Notes: a model not told the origin generated them from the letters alone. A DNA stretch of 37,472 nt from Oscillospiraceae bacterium (GCA_015064005.1 SVTA01000009.1:1-37472); one strand, 5' to 3'; counted from the stretch's first letter, positions 7,493 through 16,938 are shown. Numbers and translations are program-made.

Positions 7493-8577
7493 TGAACTAT
7501 AACGAGATCCGAAGAAGCACGCGGAGCGTTAAAGTCGGCGGTATCACCGTCGGCGGCAGCGCTCCCGTTGCCATACAGTCCATGACCAATACCGACACGG
7601 CAGACGTCGCTGCTACTTTGGCGCAGATCAAGGCACTGTGCCTTGCCGGCTGCGAGATCGTGCGCGTAACCGTGCCGGACATGGCGGCGGCAAACGCCGT
7701 TTTTGAGATCAGAAACGCGCTGCCGGAGGTGCCTCTGGTAGCGGATATCCATTATGACTACCGCGTGGCTGTCCGTTGCGCGGAGATCGGCGTGGACAAA
7801 ATCCGCATCAATCCCGGCAATATCGGCGGAGAGGACCGGGTAAAGGCGGTTTGCACCGCTTGCCGCGCCGCCGGCATTCCCATCCGCATTGGGGTAAACA
7901 GCGGATCGCTTGAAAAGCATATTCTCGAAAAATACGGCGCCCCCACAGCCGAGGCTCTGGCTGCCAGCGCCTTTTATCACGTGGAGCTGCTTGAAAAATT
8001 TGATTTCACCGACACGGTCATTTCCATCAAGGCCTCCGACGTGCCCACCATGATCGCTGCCAATCGGTTGGTTGCCGCACGGTGCGATTACCCCATTCAC
8101 CTCGGCGTGACCGAGGCGGGAGGGCGGCTTGCAGGCAGTATCAAGAGCGCTATTGGCATTGGCACACTGCTGCTGGAGGGTATTGGCGATACCGTGCGCG
8201 TTTCGCTCACAGCAGATCCTGTAGAGGAGATCGCCGCTGCGCGCTCCATCCTTTCCGCCATCGGCATGGAAGGAAAAAGCGGCATGAATATCGTCAGCTG
8301 CCCCACCTGTGGCCGGACGAAGATTAATCTCATTTCGCTTGTAGAGCGATTTGAGCGTGCTGTGGATGCTGAAGGACTGCGGGAGGTACCGCTGCGCGTA
8401 GCGCTGATGGGCTGCCCCGTAAACGGCCCCGGTGAGGCGCGAGAGGCTGACATCGGTATTTGCGGCGGAGTGGGTGAAGCGCTCCTCATCGCCCGCGGCG
8501 AGGTGCTGCGTAAGATACCGGAGGAAGCGATCATTGACACGCTGATCGCAGAGATCAAGGCTCTTGCCAATAAATAA
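7489..8577 (+). CDS. ispG: 4-hydroxy-3-methylbut-2-enyl-diphosphate synthase
   Basis: The protein has 362 residues, the short bacterial form (no central insert). This iron-sulfur enzyme converts MEcPP to HMBPP in the MEP pathway. The N-terminal TIM barrel begins TRSVKVGGITVGGSAPVAIQ and contains DIHYDYR and KIRINPGNIG. The C-terminal cluster domain has SCPTCGR near residue 270 and GCPVNGPGEA near residue 308, supplying the [4Fe-4S] cysteines. The start overlaps the rseP stop (ATGATG; the second ATG is possible). Confidence 0.95.
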   Translation: MMNYNEIRRSTRSVKVGGITVGGSAPVAIQSMTNTDTADVAATLAQIKALCLAGCEIVRVTVPDMAAANAVFEIRNALPEVPLVADIHYDYRVAVRCAEIGVDKIRINPGNIGGEDRVKAVCTACRAAGIPIRIGVNSGSLEKHILEKYGAPTAEALAASAFYHVELLEKFDFTDTVISIKASDVPTMIAANRLVAARCDYPIHLGVTEAGGRLAGSIKSAIGIGTLLLEGIGDTVRVSLTADPVEEIAAARSILSAIGMEGKSGMNIVSCPTCGRTKINLISLVERFERAVDAEGLREVPLRVALMGCPVNGPGEAREADIGICGGVGEALLIARGEVLRKIPEEAIIDTLIAEIKALANK

Positions 8578-8611
8578 TAAAAGACAAAAGTAAAAAGGAA
8601 AGGAACCGCAC

Positions 8612-11600
8612 ATGGCACAAAAAACTCTGTTTGACATTCTTTCCAAATATACTCCCGACGAGATAACCGCCTCCTTTATGCGCCAGGCCACTAATATTGT
8701 GGTGCGTGCCGACAAGGAGCGCCGTATGCTGGAGATCGGCGCTGATTTTCCGGAGCTGATCTCCAAGAGCCGGCTTTACCGTGCGGAGAACGAGATCGCC
8801 AAGGCCTATGAGCTTGCCGGCGTGCGTATCCTGCCGCATTATCCCGCCGAGCGGTTCGGTGAGTCCTACATACCGGAAATTTTAGAGGAAACGCAGCGCA
8901 TTGGCATTGTGGCCCGTGGCTTTTTTCATGCCTATAAGGCTTATCTTGAGGGCAGCACCGTAATTATCGAAATGCCCTTCGTGGACAACAGCCTTCTGCT
9001 GATCCGCGAAGCGGATACGCCGGAGGTGATCTCCGGTATCATCCGCAGCGAGTTCGGGCTTTCCTATCAGGTAGAGATCCGCCATTCCGAGGAGCTGGCA
9101 TCCGGCTATCATTTCAGCGGCTCCGAGGAGCTGGCTACCTTGAAGGCGGATATGCAGCGGCGGCAGATCGCCCGGGAGAATGCGGCGCGGGATCAGGCAA
9201 ATGCCGCGGCAGCCGAGGCGCCCGAGGATAATCGCGACCGCAAAATGTCCCTGCAGGGAGAGGTCGGCGCGCCGGAGATCACCGATGGTGTGTGCCGTAT
9301 CGGCCGCCGCTCCTACGATATTTCCGCGCCGGATTTTGTGATCGGCGCACCCTTTCATATCCGTCCCACACCCATCGCCCATGTGGATCATCCCATGCGC
9401 GGTCTGGTGGTGCTGGGCGAGGTGTTTGGCTTTACATCGGAGCCGAACAGGGCAGGGGATAAATTCAATGTTTCCTTCAATCTCACTGACGGTAACTCCT
9501 CGCTTACCGTGAAAAAATTCGGTCTTGCCGAGGAGGATGCCAAGGCACTTTCCGGCGCCGTCAAGGACGGTATGGCCGTAGCCCTGCAGGGCTACGGTAA
9601 GCGGGACATGCATCGCGAGGTGATGGATGACGATATCACCTTCTATTACACCGATATCGCTGTTGTCAAGCGGCTGCGCCGAAAGGATGAGGCACCCGTG
9701 AAGCGCGTGGAGCTGCATCTGCATACCACCATGTCTGCCATGGATGCGATGATCCCACCCGCCGACGTGGTCAAGCTGGCAAACCAATGGGGGCACCCGG
9801 CGGTGGCGCTCACCGACCACGGCAATGTGCAGGCTTATCAGGACGCAATGCTGGTTAGTGAAAAGATCGGCCAAAAGGTCATTTACGGTATGGAGGCGTA
9901 TTTCGTCAACGATACCGCCAGCGCTCTTTACGGCACCTATGAGGGAAGCTTTGAGGATGAATTTGTGGTCTTTGATATTGAAACCACGGGTCTTTCCAAC
10001 AGCACCTGCGGCATTACCGAGATCGGCGCCGTGCTGGTGAAGAACGGGCAGGTGCTGGATCGCTACAACACCTTCGTTAACCCGGGAATGCCCATTCCGC
10101 AGGAGGTGGTGGAGCTGACCGGTATCACCGACGAGATGGTAAAGGATGCGCGCACCGTTGACGCGGTGCTGCCCGAGTTCCTTGCGTTTGTCGGCAATCG
10201 ACTGCTGATCGCCCACAACGCGGATTTTGATATCGGCTTTATCCGTGTGGCGGCAAAGCGTCTGGAGCTGCCCTTTGAGAATCCTTATCTCGATACGCTG
10301 GCACTCTCCCGGCACCTGAACAAGGAGCTGAAGAGTCACAAGCTGAATATTCTGGCCAAATATTTTGACCTTGGAGATTTCAACCATCACCGCGCCTCTG
10401 ACGACGCGGAAATGCTCGCAATGATCTATTTCAAGATGCAGGAAAAGATGCTGCAGCTGGATATCCGCAGCTTCAAGGACCTGCAAAGCGAAATGAGCGC
10501 CAATGCCAACCCCCTGCAGCTGCCCACCTATCATCAGATCATTCTGGTAAAAAACAAGGTAGGCTTAAAGAACCTTTATAAGCTGGTTTCCTATAGCTAT
10601 CTCGACTATTTCCGCAAGGTGCCGCGCGTGCCGAAAACCGTGCTGGAAAAGCACCGTGAGGGTCTGATTATCGGCTCCGCCTGTGAGGCGGGCGAGCTGA
10701 TCACGGCCATGCTGCAAAATAAGCCCGAGGGCGAGATTGAGGAGATCGCCAAATTCTACGATTATCTGGAGATCCAGCCCATCTGCAACAACAGCTTTAT
10801 GATCGACGACGACAGATTCTCCGTCAAGAGCGAGGAGGATCTCCGTGATCTCAATCGCCGCGTGGTAGCGCTGGGTGAGAAGCTGGGCATTCCCGTGGTT
10901 GCCACCTGTGACGCGCATTTCACCGACGACGAGGATGAGATCTACCGAAAGATCCTTGTCAGCGTCAAATTCAAAAATGAGGATCGGGACTCACACCTCT
11001 ATTTCCGCACCACGGAGGAGATGCTGGAGGAATTTGCCTACCTCGGTGAGGAAAAGGCCTATGAGGTGGTGGTGACCAACACCAACGCCATCAACGATCA
11101 GATTGATAGCGATATCCGCCCCTTCCCCAAGGGCACCTTTACGCCCAATATGGAGGGTGCGGAGGAGGATCTGCAGCGTATCTGCTACGAGCGTGCCAAA
11201 TCCATGTACGGCGACCCCTTACCGGAGATTGTGGAAAAGCGACTGGATAAGGAGCTGACCTCCATCATCAAGAACGGCTTTGCGGTGCTGTATATGATAG
11301 CCCAAAAGCTGGTGTGGTACAGCGAGAGTCAGGGCTATCTCGTAGGCTCCCGCGGCTCCGTGGGTTCCTCCGTGGTTGCCTCTATGGCAGGTATTTCAGA
11401 GGTCAACCCGCTGCCGCCTCATTATTGGTGTCCCAAATGTCAGCACAGCGAGTTCGATGTACCGGAGGGCATTGGCTCCGGCTTTGATCTGCCGGATAAA
11501 AACTGCCCCAAATGCGGCACCAAAATGAATAACGATGGCCACGATATCCCCTTCGAGACCTTCCTTGGCTTCTTTGGCGATAAATCGCCGGATATTGACC

Positions 11601-13015
11601 TGAACTTCTCCGGGGAGGTGCAGGGCAAGGTGCATAAATACACCGAGGAGCTGTTTGGCGCGGAGAACGTGTTCCGTGCCGGCACAATCGGCGGCATTGC
11701 GGAAAAGACTGCGTTCGGCTTTGTGCTGAAGTATCTTGAGGAGAAGAATATCTCTCTGCCACGCGCGGAAATGGAGCGCCTTGCCAAGCATTGTGAGGGT
11801 GTGAAGCGCTCTACCGGTCAGCATCCCGGTGGCATCGTGGTGGTACCGAAGGAGTATGAAATTTACGATTTCTGCCCTGTGCAACATCCGGCCGACGACC
11901 CCAACTCCGATATTGTTACCACTCACTTCACCTTCGAGTATCTTCACGACACACTTCTGAAGCTGGATGAGCTGGGGCACGATATTCCCACCAAGTACAA
12001 ATGGATCGAGCGCTTTTCCGGCACCAGCGTCATGGACGTGCCCATGAACGCCCGTGAGGTGTACGATCTCTTCCTTTCCACCAAGCCTCTCGGCATCTCG
12101 CCGGAGGATATCGACGCCCAGCTTGGCACCTACGGTCTGCCGGAGTTCGGCACACGCTTTGTGATGAAGATGGTGGAGGAGGCAAAGCCCCGCTCCTTTG
12201 CGGATCTGTTGCAGATCTCCGGCCTTTCCCACGGTACAGACGTGTGGACCGGCAACGCCCAGGATCTCATCAAGGAGGGCATCTGCGATATTTCTCACGT
12301 AATTGGCTGTCGTGACAACATCATGAACGACCTGATTCGCTACGGTCTTGAAAACGCCCACGCCTTTAAGATCATGGAGGCGGTGCGAAAGGGTAAGGGT
12401 CTGACGCCGGAATGGGAGGCCGAGATGCGGGAGCACAACGTGCCGGAGTGGTACATTGGCTCCTGTAAAAAGATCAAATATATGTTTCCAAAGGCGCACG
12501 CCGCCGCGTACGTCATGTCTGCCATCCGTCTCGGCTGGTATAAGGTGCATATGCCTCTTGCCTTCTATGCCGCTATGTTTACGGTGGCGCCCGGCGGCTT
12601 TGACGCAGCCATCGTCATGGGCGGCAAATCCCGCGTGGTGGCCACCATTAAGGATATTGATAAGCGCACCCGAGATCGCACCGCTTCTCCCAAGGAGCAG
12701 GCCTCTATGCCTACGCTGCAGCTTATCAACGAATGTATGGCACGCGGTATCCGCTTCCTTCCCATTGACCTTGAAAAGTCAGATGCGCGGGTATTCCTGC
12801 CTGAAAACGGCAGCATCCGCATGCCGTTCTCCGCGCTGGACGGTGTAGGCGAAAACGCGGCAGAGAGTATCATCAAGGCAAGAAATGAGGAGCCCTTCTT
12901 CTCTGTGGAGGATGTGCAGATCAGAGCCGGTCTCAACAAGAGCGTGATGGAAACGCTGCGTCAGGCAGGCGTTTTTGACGGCATCAACGAAACCGATCAG
13001 CTTTCCTTCTTCTGA
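8612..13015 (+). CDS. polC: DNA polymerase III alpha subunit, PolC type (Gram-positive)
   Basis: The protein has 1467 residues and is the replicative polymerase of low-GC Gram-positives, with proofreading in the same chain. After an N-terminal region and an OB fold (to ~residue 350), the PHP domain begins at ELHLHTTMSAMDAM (~367). It is interrupted by a DEDDh exonuclease starting at FVVFDIETTGLS (~452), with HNADFDIGF and HHRASDDAEM. The PHP domain then resumes. A zinc-finger segment with two CPKC motifs (~935-970) precedes the polymerase acidic motif PDIDLNFSGE (~992). All catalytic motifs I looked for are present. The ribosome binding site is AAGGAAAGG upstream of ATG 8612. It is the last gene of the cluster, and the proS often found before polC is absent. 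Confidence 0.97.
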   Translation: MAQKTLFDILSKYTPDEITASFMRQATNIVVRADKERRMLEIGADFPELISKSRLYRAENEIAKAYELAGVRILPHYPAERFGESYIPEILEETQRIGIVARGFFHAYKAYLEGSTVIIEMPFVDNSLLLIREADTPEVISGIIRSEFGLSYQVEIRHSEELASGYHFSGSEELATLKADMQRRQIARENAARDQANAAAAEAPEDNRDRKMSLQGEVGAPEITDGVCRIGRRSYDISAPDFVIGAPFHIRPTPIAHVDHPMRGLVVLGEVFGFTSEPNRAGDKFNVSFNLTDGNSSLTVKKFGLAEEDAKALSGAVKDGMAVALQGYGKRDMHREVMDDDITFYYTDIAVVKRLRRKDEAPVKRVELHLHTTMSAMDAMIPPADVVKLANQWGHPAVALTDHGNVQAYQDAMLVSEKIGQKVIYGMEAYFVNDTASALYGTYEGSFEDEFVVFDIETTGLSNSTCGITEIGAVLVKNGQVLDRYNTFVNPGMPIPQEVVELTGITDEMVKDARTVDAVLPEFLAFVGNRLLIAHNADFDIGFIRVAAKRLELPFENPYLDTLALSRHLNKELKSHKLNILAKYFDLGDFNHHRASDDAEMLAMIYFKMQEKMLQLDIRSFKDLQSEMSANANPLQLPTYHQIILVKNKVGLKNLYKLVSYSYLDYFRKVPRVPKTVLEKHREGLIIGSACEAGELITAMLQNKPEGEIEEIAKFYDYLEIQPICNNSFMIDDDRFSVKSEEDLRDLNRRVVALGEKLGIPVVATCDAHFTDDEDEIYRKILVSVKFKNEDRDSHLYFRTTEEMLEEFAYLGEEKAYEVVVTNTNAINDQIDSDIRPFPKGTFTPNMEGAEEDLQRICYERAKSMYGDPLPEIVEKRLDKELTSIIKNGFAVLYMIAQKLVWYSESQGYLVGSRGSVGSSVVASMAGISEVNPLPPHYWCPKCQHSEFDVPEGIGSGFDLPDKNCPKCGTKMNNDGHDIPFETFLGFFGDKSPDIDLNFSGEVQGKVHKYTEELFGAENVFRAGTIGGIAEKTAFGFVLKYLEEKNISLPRAEMERLAKHCEGVKRSTGQHPGGIVVVPKEYEIYDFCPVQHPADDPNSDIVTTHFTFEYLHDTLLKLDELGHDIPTKYKWIERFSGTSVMDVPMNAREVYDLFLSTKPLGISPEDIDAQLGTYGLPEFGTRFVMKMVEEAKPRSFADLLQISGLSHGTDVWTGNAQDLIKEGICDISHVIGCRDNIMNDLIRYGLENAHAFKIMEAVRKGKGLTPEWEAEMREHNVPEWYIGSCKKIKYMFPKAHAAAYVMSAIRLGWYKVHMPLAFYAAMFTVAPGGFDAAIVMGGKSRVVATIKDIDKRTRDRTASPKEQASMPTLQLINECMARGIRFLPIDLEKSDARVFLPENGSIRMPFSALDGVGENAAESIIKARNEEPFFSVEDVQIRAGLNKSVMETLRQAGVFDGINETDQLSFF

Positions 13016-13074
13016 TCGACACCAATATACAACCTCCGACATATTCTGTGAATAGTAAGGGAGAGTGTCAAGTG

Positions 13075-13108
13075 ACGGGTCGCACCCTTTGTGGGTGTGA
13101 CCCGTTTT
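13075..13108 (+). terminator. Intrinsic terminator after polC
   Basis: ACGGGTCGCACCC (13075-13087) pairs with GGGTGTGACCCGT (13093-13105), one G-U pair, with a 5-nt loop and a following TTTTCTCT. It closes the pyrH-to-polC transcription unit. Confidence 0.8.
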
Positions 13109-13120
13109 CTCTCCCCGAGG

Positions 13121-13139
13121 GGCAAGAGACTCTCTTGCC
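13121..13139 (+). repeat. Perfect 8-bp hairpin just upstream of the dipicolinate synthase operon
   Basis: GGCAAGAG (13121-13128) pairs with CTCTTGCC (13132-13139) across loop ACT. No T-run follows, so it is not an intrinsic terminator. It ends 21 bp before the spoVFA start, so it could be an operator or an mRNA 5' structure. I could not place a convincing sporulation-sigma promoter around it. Confidence 0.5.
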
Positions 13140-13160
13140 TGAAATGACAAGGGGAATGCA

Positions 13161-14054
13161 ATGAACAGAGATAAGGTTATTGCCGTTCTTGGCGGCGATC
13201 TGCGACAGGCGGCTGTGGCTGACCGTTTGCGCGCGGCGGGGCTAACGCCAAGGATATACGGCTTACCGCCGGATGCGGTACCGCCGGATATTCGTTATTT
13301 TGAGGATTGGCGTGCAGCGGTGACAGACGCATCGACAGTGGTGCTGCCTCTGCCGGCCGCCCACGACGGCACGCGAGTGGCTACGCCCCTGATGCAGGAG
13401 CTTCCGCCCCTCCTTTTGAAAACACTGTTTGCGGCGCTGCCGGAGGGAACGCTTCTGGCGGCGGGCAAGCTGGACGAGGTGGCAAGAGCGGAGGCAGAGC
13501 GGAGCGGGCTACAGGTGTTTGATTACTTTGAAAGCGAGGCGCTACAACAAAAAAATGCCCTGCCGACGGCGGAGGGCGCGGTGATGATCCTGATGCAGGA
13601 GCTGCCGCTGACGGTGGCAGGACTGCCGGTGGCGGTAACGGGCTTTGGCCGTGTGGCCAAGGCGCTGGTCATGCTTTTGTGTGCCATGGGTGCGAGAGTT
13701 ACGGTGGCGGCGCGGAAAAGTGCGGCGCTGGATGCGGCGCGGCGCCTTGGATGCGGCACGGTTTCGCTGTGTGAGCCTCAAGCTCTGCGGCGGCTGGCAC
13801 AGGGATATGCCGCGGTATTCAACACGGTGCCGAGTCGGTTGTTTGACGCCGAGGTGCTGGGATGGTTTGATCGGGAAACGCTACTGATCGATCTTGCCTC
13901 CGCACCCGGAGGGATCGATGCCGGTGCTGCCGCCAAATACGGTATTCGCTCCATTTTTGCGCTGTCGCTGCCCGGAAAATACGCGCCACGGAGCGCCGGC
14001 GTCATCATTGCCGATACGGTGCTGGAGAAAATGCGGGAGGAGGGAGTTATATGA
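13161..14054 (+). CDS. spoVFA: Dipicolinate synthase subunit A
   Basis: The protein has 297 residues. With subunit B it makes dipicolinic acid from a lysine-pathway intermediate in the mother cell during sporulation; the product fills the spore core as a calcium chelate. Features are an N-terminal domain with VIAVLGGDLRQAAVADRL and a central NAD(P)-binding Rossmann motif VAVTGFGRVAKALVMLL, followed by GARVTVAARKSA and INTVP/DLASAPGG-type segments. Length fits the family. AAGGGGAA precedes ATG 13161, and the gene overlaps spoVFB by ATGA. This pair is strong evidence that the organism forms endospores. Confidence 0.92.
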   Translation: MNRDKVIAVLGGDLRQAAVADRLRAAGLTPRIYGLPPDAVPPDIRYFEDWRAAVTDASTVVLPLPAAHDGTRVATPLMQELPPLLLKTLFAALPEGTLLAAGKLDEVARAEAERSGLQVFDYFESEALQQKNALPTAEGAVMILMQELPLTVAGLPVAVTGFGRVAKALVMLLCAMGARVTVAARKSAALDAARRLGCGTVSLCEPQALRRLAQGYAAVFNTVPSRLFDAEVLGWFDRETLLIDLASAPGGIDAGAAAKYGIRSIFALSLPGKYAPRSAGVIIADTVLEKMREEGVI

Positions 14055-14611
14055 TCGGATTTGCGCTTTGTGGCTCCTTTTGTACCATCTCAAGGTCGCT
14101 GGAGGAGCTTTCTCACCTTGCGCGGGATTTTGCGGTGCAGGGAATTGTCAGTGAAACGGTTTATGCAACGGATACACGTTTTTCACCCGCGAGGGACGTG
14201 GTGGATCGTCTGGAGGAAGTTACGGGCAGGGAAGTGATCCACAGCATTGTTGAAGCGGAGCCGCTGGGGCCTAAGGTGCCGCTGGAGGCGCTGGTCATTT
14301 GCCCCTGCACGGGTAATACGCTGGCAAAAATGGCTGCCGGCATCACGGATACTGCCGTGACCATGGCCGCCAAGGCGCATTTGCGCAGCGACAGGCCATT
14401 GATCATCGCCCTTGCCTCCAATGATGCGCTTTCCGCTAACCTCAAAAACATCGGCACGCTGCTTTGCCGGAAAAACGTCTATTTCGTGCCCATGTCGCAG
14501 GATGATCCGGAGGGGAAGCCGCATTCGCTGGTGGCGGACTTTTCAAAGCTCCGCCCAACGCTGGAGGCAGCGCTTCTCGGCAAGCAATATCAGCGCATTT
14601 TTCAGGTATAA
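14051..14611 (+). CDS. spoVFB: Dipicolinate synthase subunit B (flavoprotein)
   Basis: The protein has 186 residues and belongs to the flavin-binding HFCD/flavoprotein fold. The N-terminus FALCGSFCTISR matches the family's phosphate-binding start, followed by LVICPCTGNTLAKMAAGITD and ALASNDALSANLKNIG, both typical of SpoVFB. It acts with SpoVFA in dipicolinate formation. Translation is coupled to spoVFA by a 4-base overlap. In Bacillus, asd, dapG and dapA follow; here a terminator follows, so the pair stands alone. Confidence 0.92.
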   Translation: MIGFALCGSFCTISRSLEELSHLARDFAVQGIVSETVYATDTRFSPARDVVDRLEEVTGREVIHSIVEAEPLGPKVPLEALVICPCTGNTLAKMAAGITDTAVTMAAKAHLRSDRPLIIALASNDALSANLKNIGTLLCRKNVYFVPMSQDDPEGKPHSLVADFSKLRPTLEAALLGKQYQRIFQV

Positions 14612-14614
14612 GAA

Positions 14615-14646
14615 AAGCCCGGGGCAGTACCTCGGGCTTCTTTTTT
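14615..14646. terminator. Bidirectional intrinsic terminator between spoVFB and the convergent DedA-type gene
   Basis: AAGCCCG (14615-14621) pairs with CGGGCTT (14633-14639), and C plus six T follow on the plus strand. On the minus strand the same stem is followed by TTCTTAT, so it can serve both converging genes. Confidence 0.8.
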
Positions 14647-14648
14647 GG

Positions 14649-15332
14649 TTACGGCAGCTTTTTCTTGTGACTGCGGTAAAGAATCAAACTGACGGCAAGG
14701 GTCAGGGCGGTTGCAACGGCAAAGCCGATGGCAATCGAAAGGCTTTTGCTTTGTACGGCGGCGCCGCCAAGCACGGCCATGAGAATGGCAGGGAAGCGTC
14801 CGGCGGTGGAAAGCAGAAGAAAGGTGCCGAAGCGCATTTTGGTGAGTCCCAGCAGATACGCCAGCATATCCTTCGGCAGTCCGGGGATGAGAAAGGCGAT
14901 GAAGGTCAGGAGGTTCTGTCGCTCTTTCACACGCAGGAAGGCTGCTTTTTGCATTTTTTCCTCGGAATAAAAGGCAGCCACGGCGCGGGAGCCAAGCAGC
15001 CTTGAGAGCAGAAATGCAGCGGCAGAACCGAGCGCTGCGCCAAACAGCGTCAGAATTGTGCCCTCCACGGGGCCGAAGCAATAGCCGCCCACGATCTCAA
15101 AGGGATGGCCGGGAATAATAGCCAACACCACCTGCGCAGCCATCAGTCCCACAAAAATCAATCTGCCGCCGAGGCCGGCCTCGGCCATCAGCGCCTCGAA
15201 GGCCACGGGATCGCTGACCAGTGTCACAAGGCTATCCCAAAATATCAGCGTCAGTATCAGTACAGTCAGAAAAAAGCCGAAAAGCAACAGCCCGCAGCAG
15301 AGCCGCCGTTTGGTATCCGTGCGCAATCCCAT
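14649..15332 (-). CDS. TVP38/TMEM64 (DedA-superfamily) membrane protein
   Basis: The protein has 227 residues from ATG 15332. A TTG at 15326 has better spacing from the purine-rich site AAGGGAGGG and is equally possible. The longer open frame to 15386 overlaps the promoter and is unlikely. The protein is hydrophobic with about five membrane segments and the conserved SNARE-associated/VTT core: AAQVVLAIIPGHPFEIVGGY, FGPVEGTILTLFGAALGSAA and FLIPGLPKDMLAYLLGLT. Relatives are linked to phospholipid handling or membrane integrity; the substrate is not known here. It is transcribed divergently from the NAPRT gene. Confidence 0.85.
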   Translation of the reverse strand: MGLRTDTKRRLCCGLLLFGFFLTVLILTLIFWDSLVTLVSDPVAFEALMAEAGLGGRLIFVGLMAAQVVLAIIPGHPFEIVGGYCFGPVEGTILTLFGAALGSAAAFLLSRLLGSRAVAAFYSEEKMQKAAFLRVKERQNLLTFIAFLIPGLPKDMLAYLLGLTKMRFGTFLLLSTAGRFPAILMAVLGGAAVQSKSLSIAIGFAVATALTLAVSLILYRSHKKKLP

Positions 15333-15357
15333 CCCTCCCTTCGTTTTTGACCTTTTG

Positions 15358-15386
15358 ATTATAGCACATTTTACAAAATATTGCAA
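15358..15386 (-). promoter_or_regulatory. Promoter of the TVP38-type membrane protein gene
   Basis: On the minus strand, -35 TTGCAA (15386-15381), a 17-bp spacer and a perfect -10 TATAAT (15363-15358). The start codon is ~26 bp downstream, which excludes the longer upstream start at 15386. Confidence 0.7.
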
Positions 15387-15411
15387 TCCCTTACTTTTTT
15401 TGTGAAAATAC

Positions 15412-15440
15412 TTTATTTTAGAGTGGCGGTGTGTTATAAT
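15412..15440 (+). promoter_or_regulatory. Promoter of the nicotinate phosphoribosyltransferase gene
   Basis: A perfect -10 TATAAT (15435-15440) lies 32 bp before the start codon. The -35 at 17-bp spacing (TTTATT, 15412-15417) is weak, so the gene may need an activator or be expressed at a low level. Confidence 0.5.
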
Positions 15441-15471
15441 AATGGTTAAAGTATGTCACTGGAGGTGCATG

Positions 15472-16938
15472 ATGAAAAAGCTTTCCCGTAATCTCACCAT
15501 GCTGTTTGATTATTATGAAATCACTATGGCCAACGGCTATTTTCGCCGTGGCATGAAGGATCAGATTGCCTATTTTGATGTGTTTTACCGCAGCAATCCC
15601 GACAAGGGCGGCTATGCCATAGCCGCAGGGCTTGAGCAGGTGGTAGAGTACATCAACGACCTGCATTTTGACGAGGAGGATATTGCCTACCTTGCCGGAA
15701 AGGGCTGCTTCCACGAGGATTTTCTCGATTATCTCCGGCATTTCAAGTTCACCGGTGACATCTGGGCTGTGCCGGAGGGCACTGTGATCTTCCCGGGTGA
15801 ACCGATCATGACGGTACGCGCCCCCACCATGGAGGCACAGTTCATCGAAACCTATCTGCTGATGATCCTGAACCATCAATCCATGATTGCCACCAAGGCC
15901 GCCCGCATTACGAGAGCAGCCAAGGGGCGTGCCGTCAGCGAGTTTGGCTCTCGCCGCGCCCAGGGCGCTGATGCCGCCATTCTCGGCGCGCGTGCCGCTT
16001 ATATCGGCGGCGTTTCCAGCACCGCCTGCGCCATTGCGGACGAGGTCTACGGCGTGCCGGCAACAGGCACTATGGCGCACTCCTGGGTGCAGATGTTTGA
16101 TACCGAGTACGAGGCCTTCCGCGCCTACTGCGAGATCTATCCGAACAACGCCACGCTGCTGGTGGACACCTACAACGTGCTGGAATCCGGCGTTCCCAAC
16201 GCCATCCGGGTATTCAAGGAGGTGCTGCTGCCGCAGGGCATTACCAAATGCGCCGTGCGCATCGATTCCGGCGATATTACCTATCTCTCCTGCAAGATCC
16301 GCGAGATGCTGGACGAGGCAGGGCTGACGGAATGCAGGATCGTTGCCTCCAACTCGCTGGATGAATACATCATCCGCGGCCTGCTGCATCAGGGTGCTAA
16401 GGTAGACGCCTTTGGCGTTGGTGAGCGCCTCATTACCTCCAAGAGTGATCCTGTGTTCGGCGGCGTTTATAAGCTCTGCGCTGTGGAGGACGAGGCAGGT
16501 AACATCAAGCCCAAGATCAAGCTGAGCGAGAATGTGGGTAAGATCACCACGCCCCATTTCAAAAGGGTATACCGCCTTTTTGGCAAGGATACCGGCAAGG
16601 CGGAGGCTGACCTTATCTGCGTATATGACGAAACCGTGGATGACACAAAACCCCTTGAGATCTTCGATCCCGAAAACACGTGGAAGACAAAGACGCTGAC
16701 AAATTTCCGTGCCGAAGAGCTGCTGGTGCCTGTTTTCAAGGCTGGAAAGCAGGTATATGAACTACCGGCCATCGAGGAGATCCGCGCCCATTGCAGAAGC
16801 TCACTTGACAGCATCTGGGAGGAGGTCAAGCGCTTTGAAAATCCCCACAATTACTATGTGGATCTTTCCCGTAAGCTGTGGGATATGAAGTACGCCATGA
16901 TCAAGGAGCAACGAAAGGGGAATCAGTCCAAAAACTGA
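15472..16938 (+). CDS. pncB: Nicotinate phosphoribosyltransferase
   Basis: The protein has 488 residues and joins nicotinate to PRPP to make nicotinate mononucleotide for NAD salvage. Family segments include LFDYYEITMANGYF at the N-terminus, FDVFYRSNPDKGGYAIAAGL, SEFGSRRAQGADAA, GVPATGTMAHSW and IDSGDITYL. Length matches the longer Firmicutes NAPRT class. The second of two adjacent ATGs (15469/15472) has the better distance from GGAGG (15461-15465). No downstream terminator is obvious before the pyr promoter. It uses PRPP, as pyrE does downstream. Confidence 0.93.
   Translation: MKKLSRNLTMLFDYYEITMANGYFRRGMKDQIAYFDVFYRSNPDKGGYAIAAGLEQVVEYINDLHFDEEDIAYLAGKGCFHEDFLDYLRHFKFTGDIWAVPEGTVIFPGEPIMTVRAPTMEAQFIETYLLMILNHQSMIATKAARITRAAKGRAVSEFGSRRAQGADAAILGARAAYIGGVSSTACAIADEVYGVPATGTMAHSWVQMFDTEYEAFRAYCEIYPNNATLLVDTYNVLESGVPNAIRVFKEVLLPQGITKCAVRIDSGDITYLSCKIREMLDEAGLTECRIVASNSLDEYIIRGLLHQGAKVDAFGVGERLITSKSDPVFGGVYKLCAVEDEAGNIKPKIKLSENVGKITTPHFKRVYRLFGKDTGKAEADLICVYDETVDDTKPLEIFDPENTWKTKTLTNFRAEELLVPVFKAGKQVYELPAIEEIRAHCRSSLDSIWEEVKRFENPHNYYVDLSRKLWDMKYAMIKEQRKGNQSKN

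Noticed and set aside
15333-15386. N-terminal extension of the TVP38-type protein to the ATG at 15386
   Set aside because: The extension covers the -35 and -10 of the gene's own promoter and lacks a ribosome binding site.
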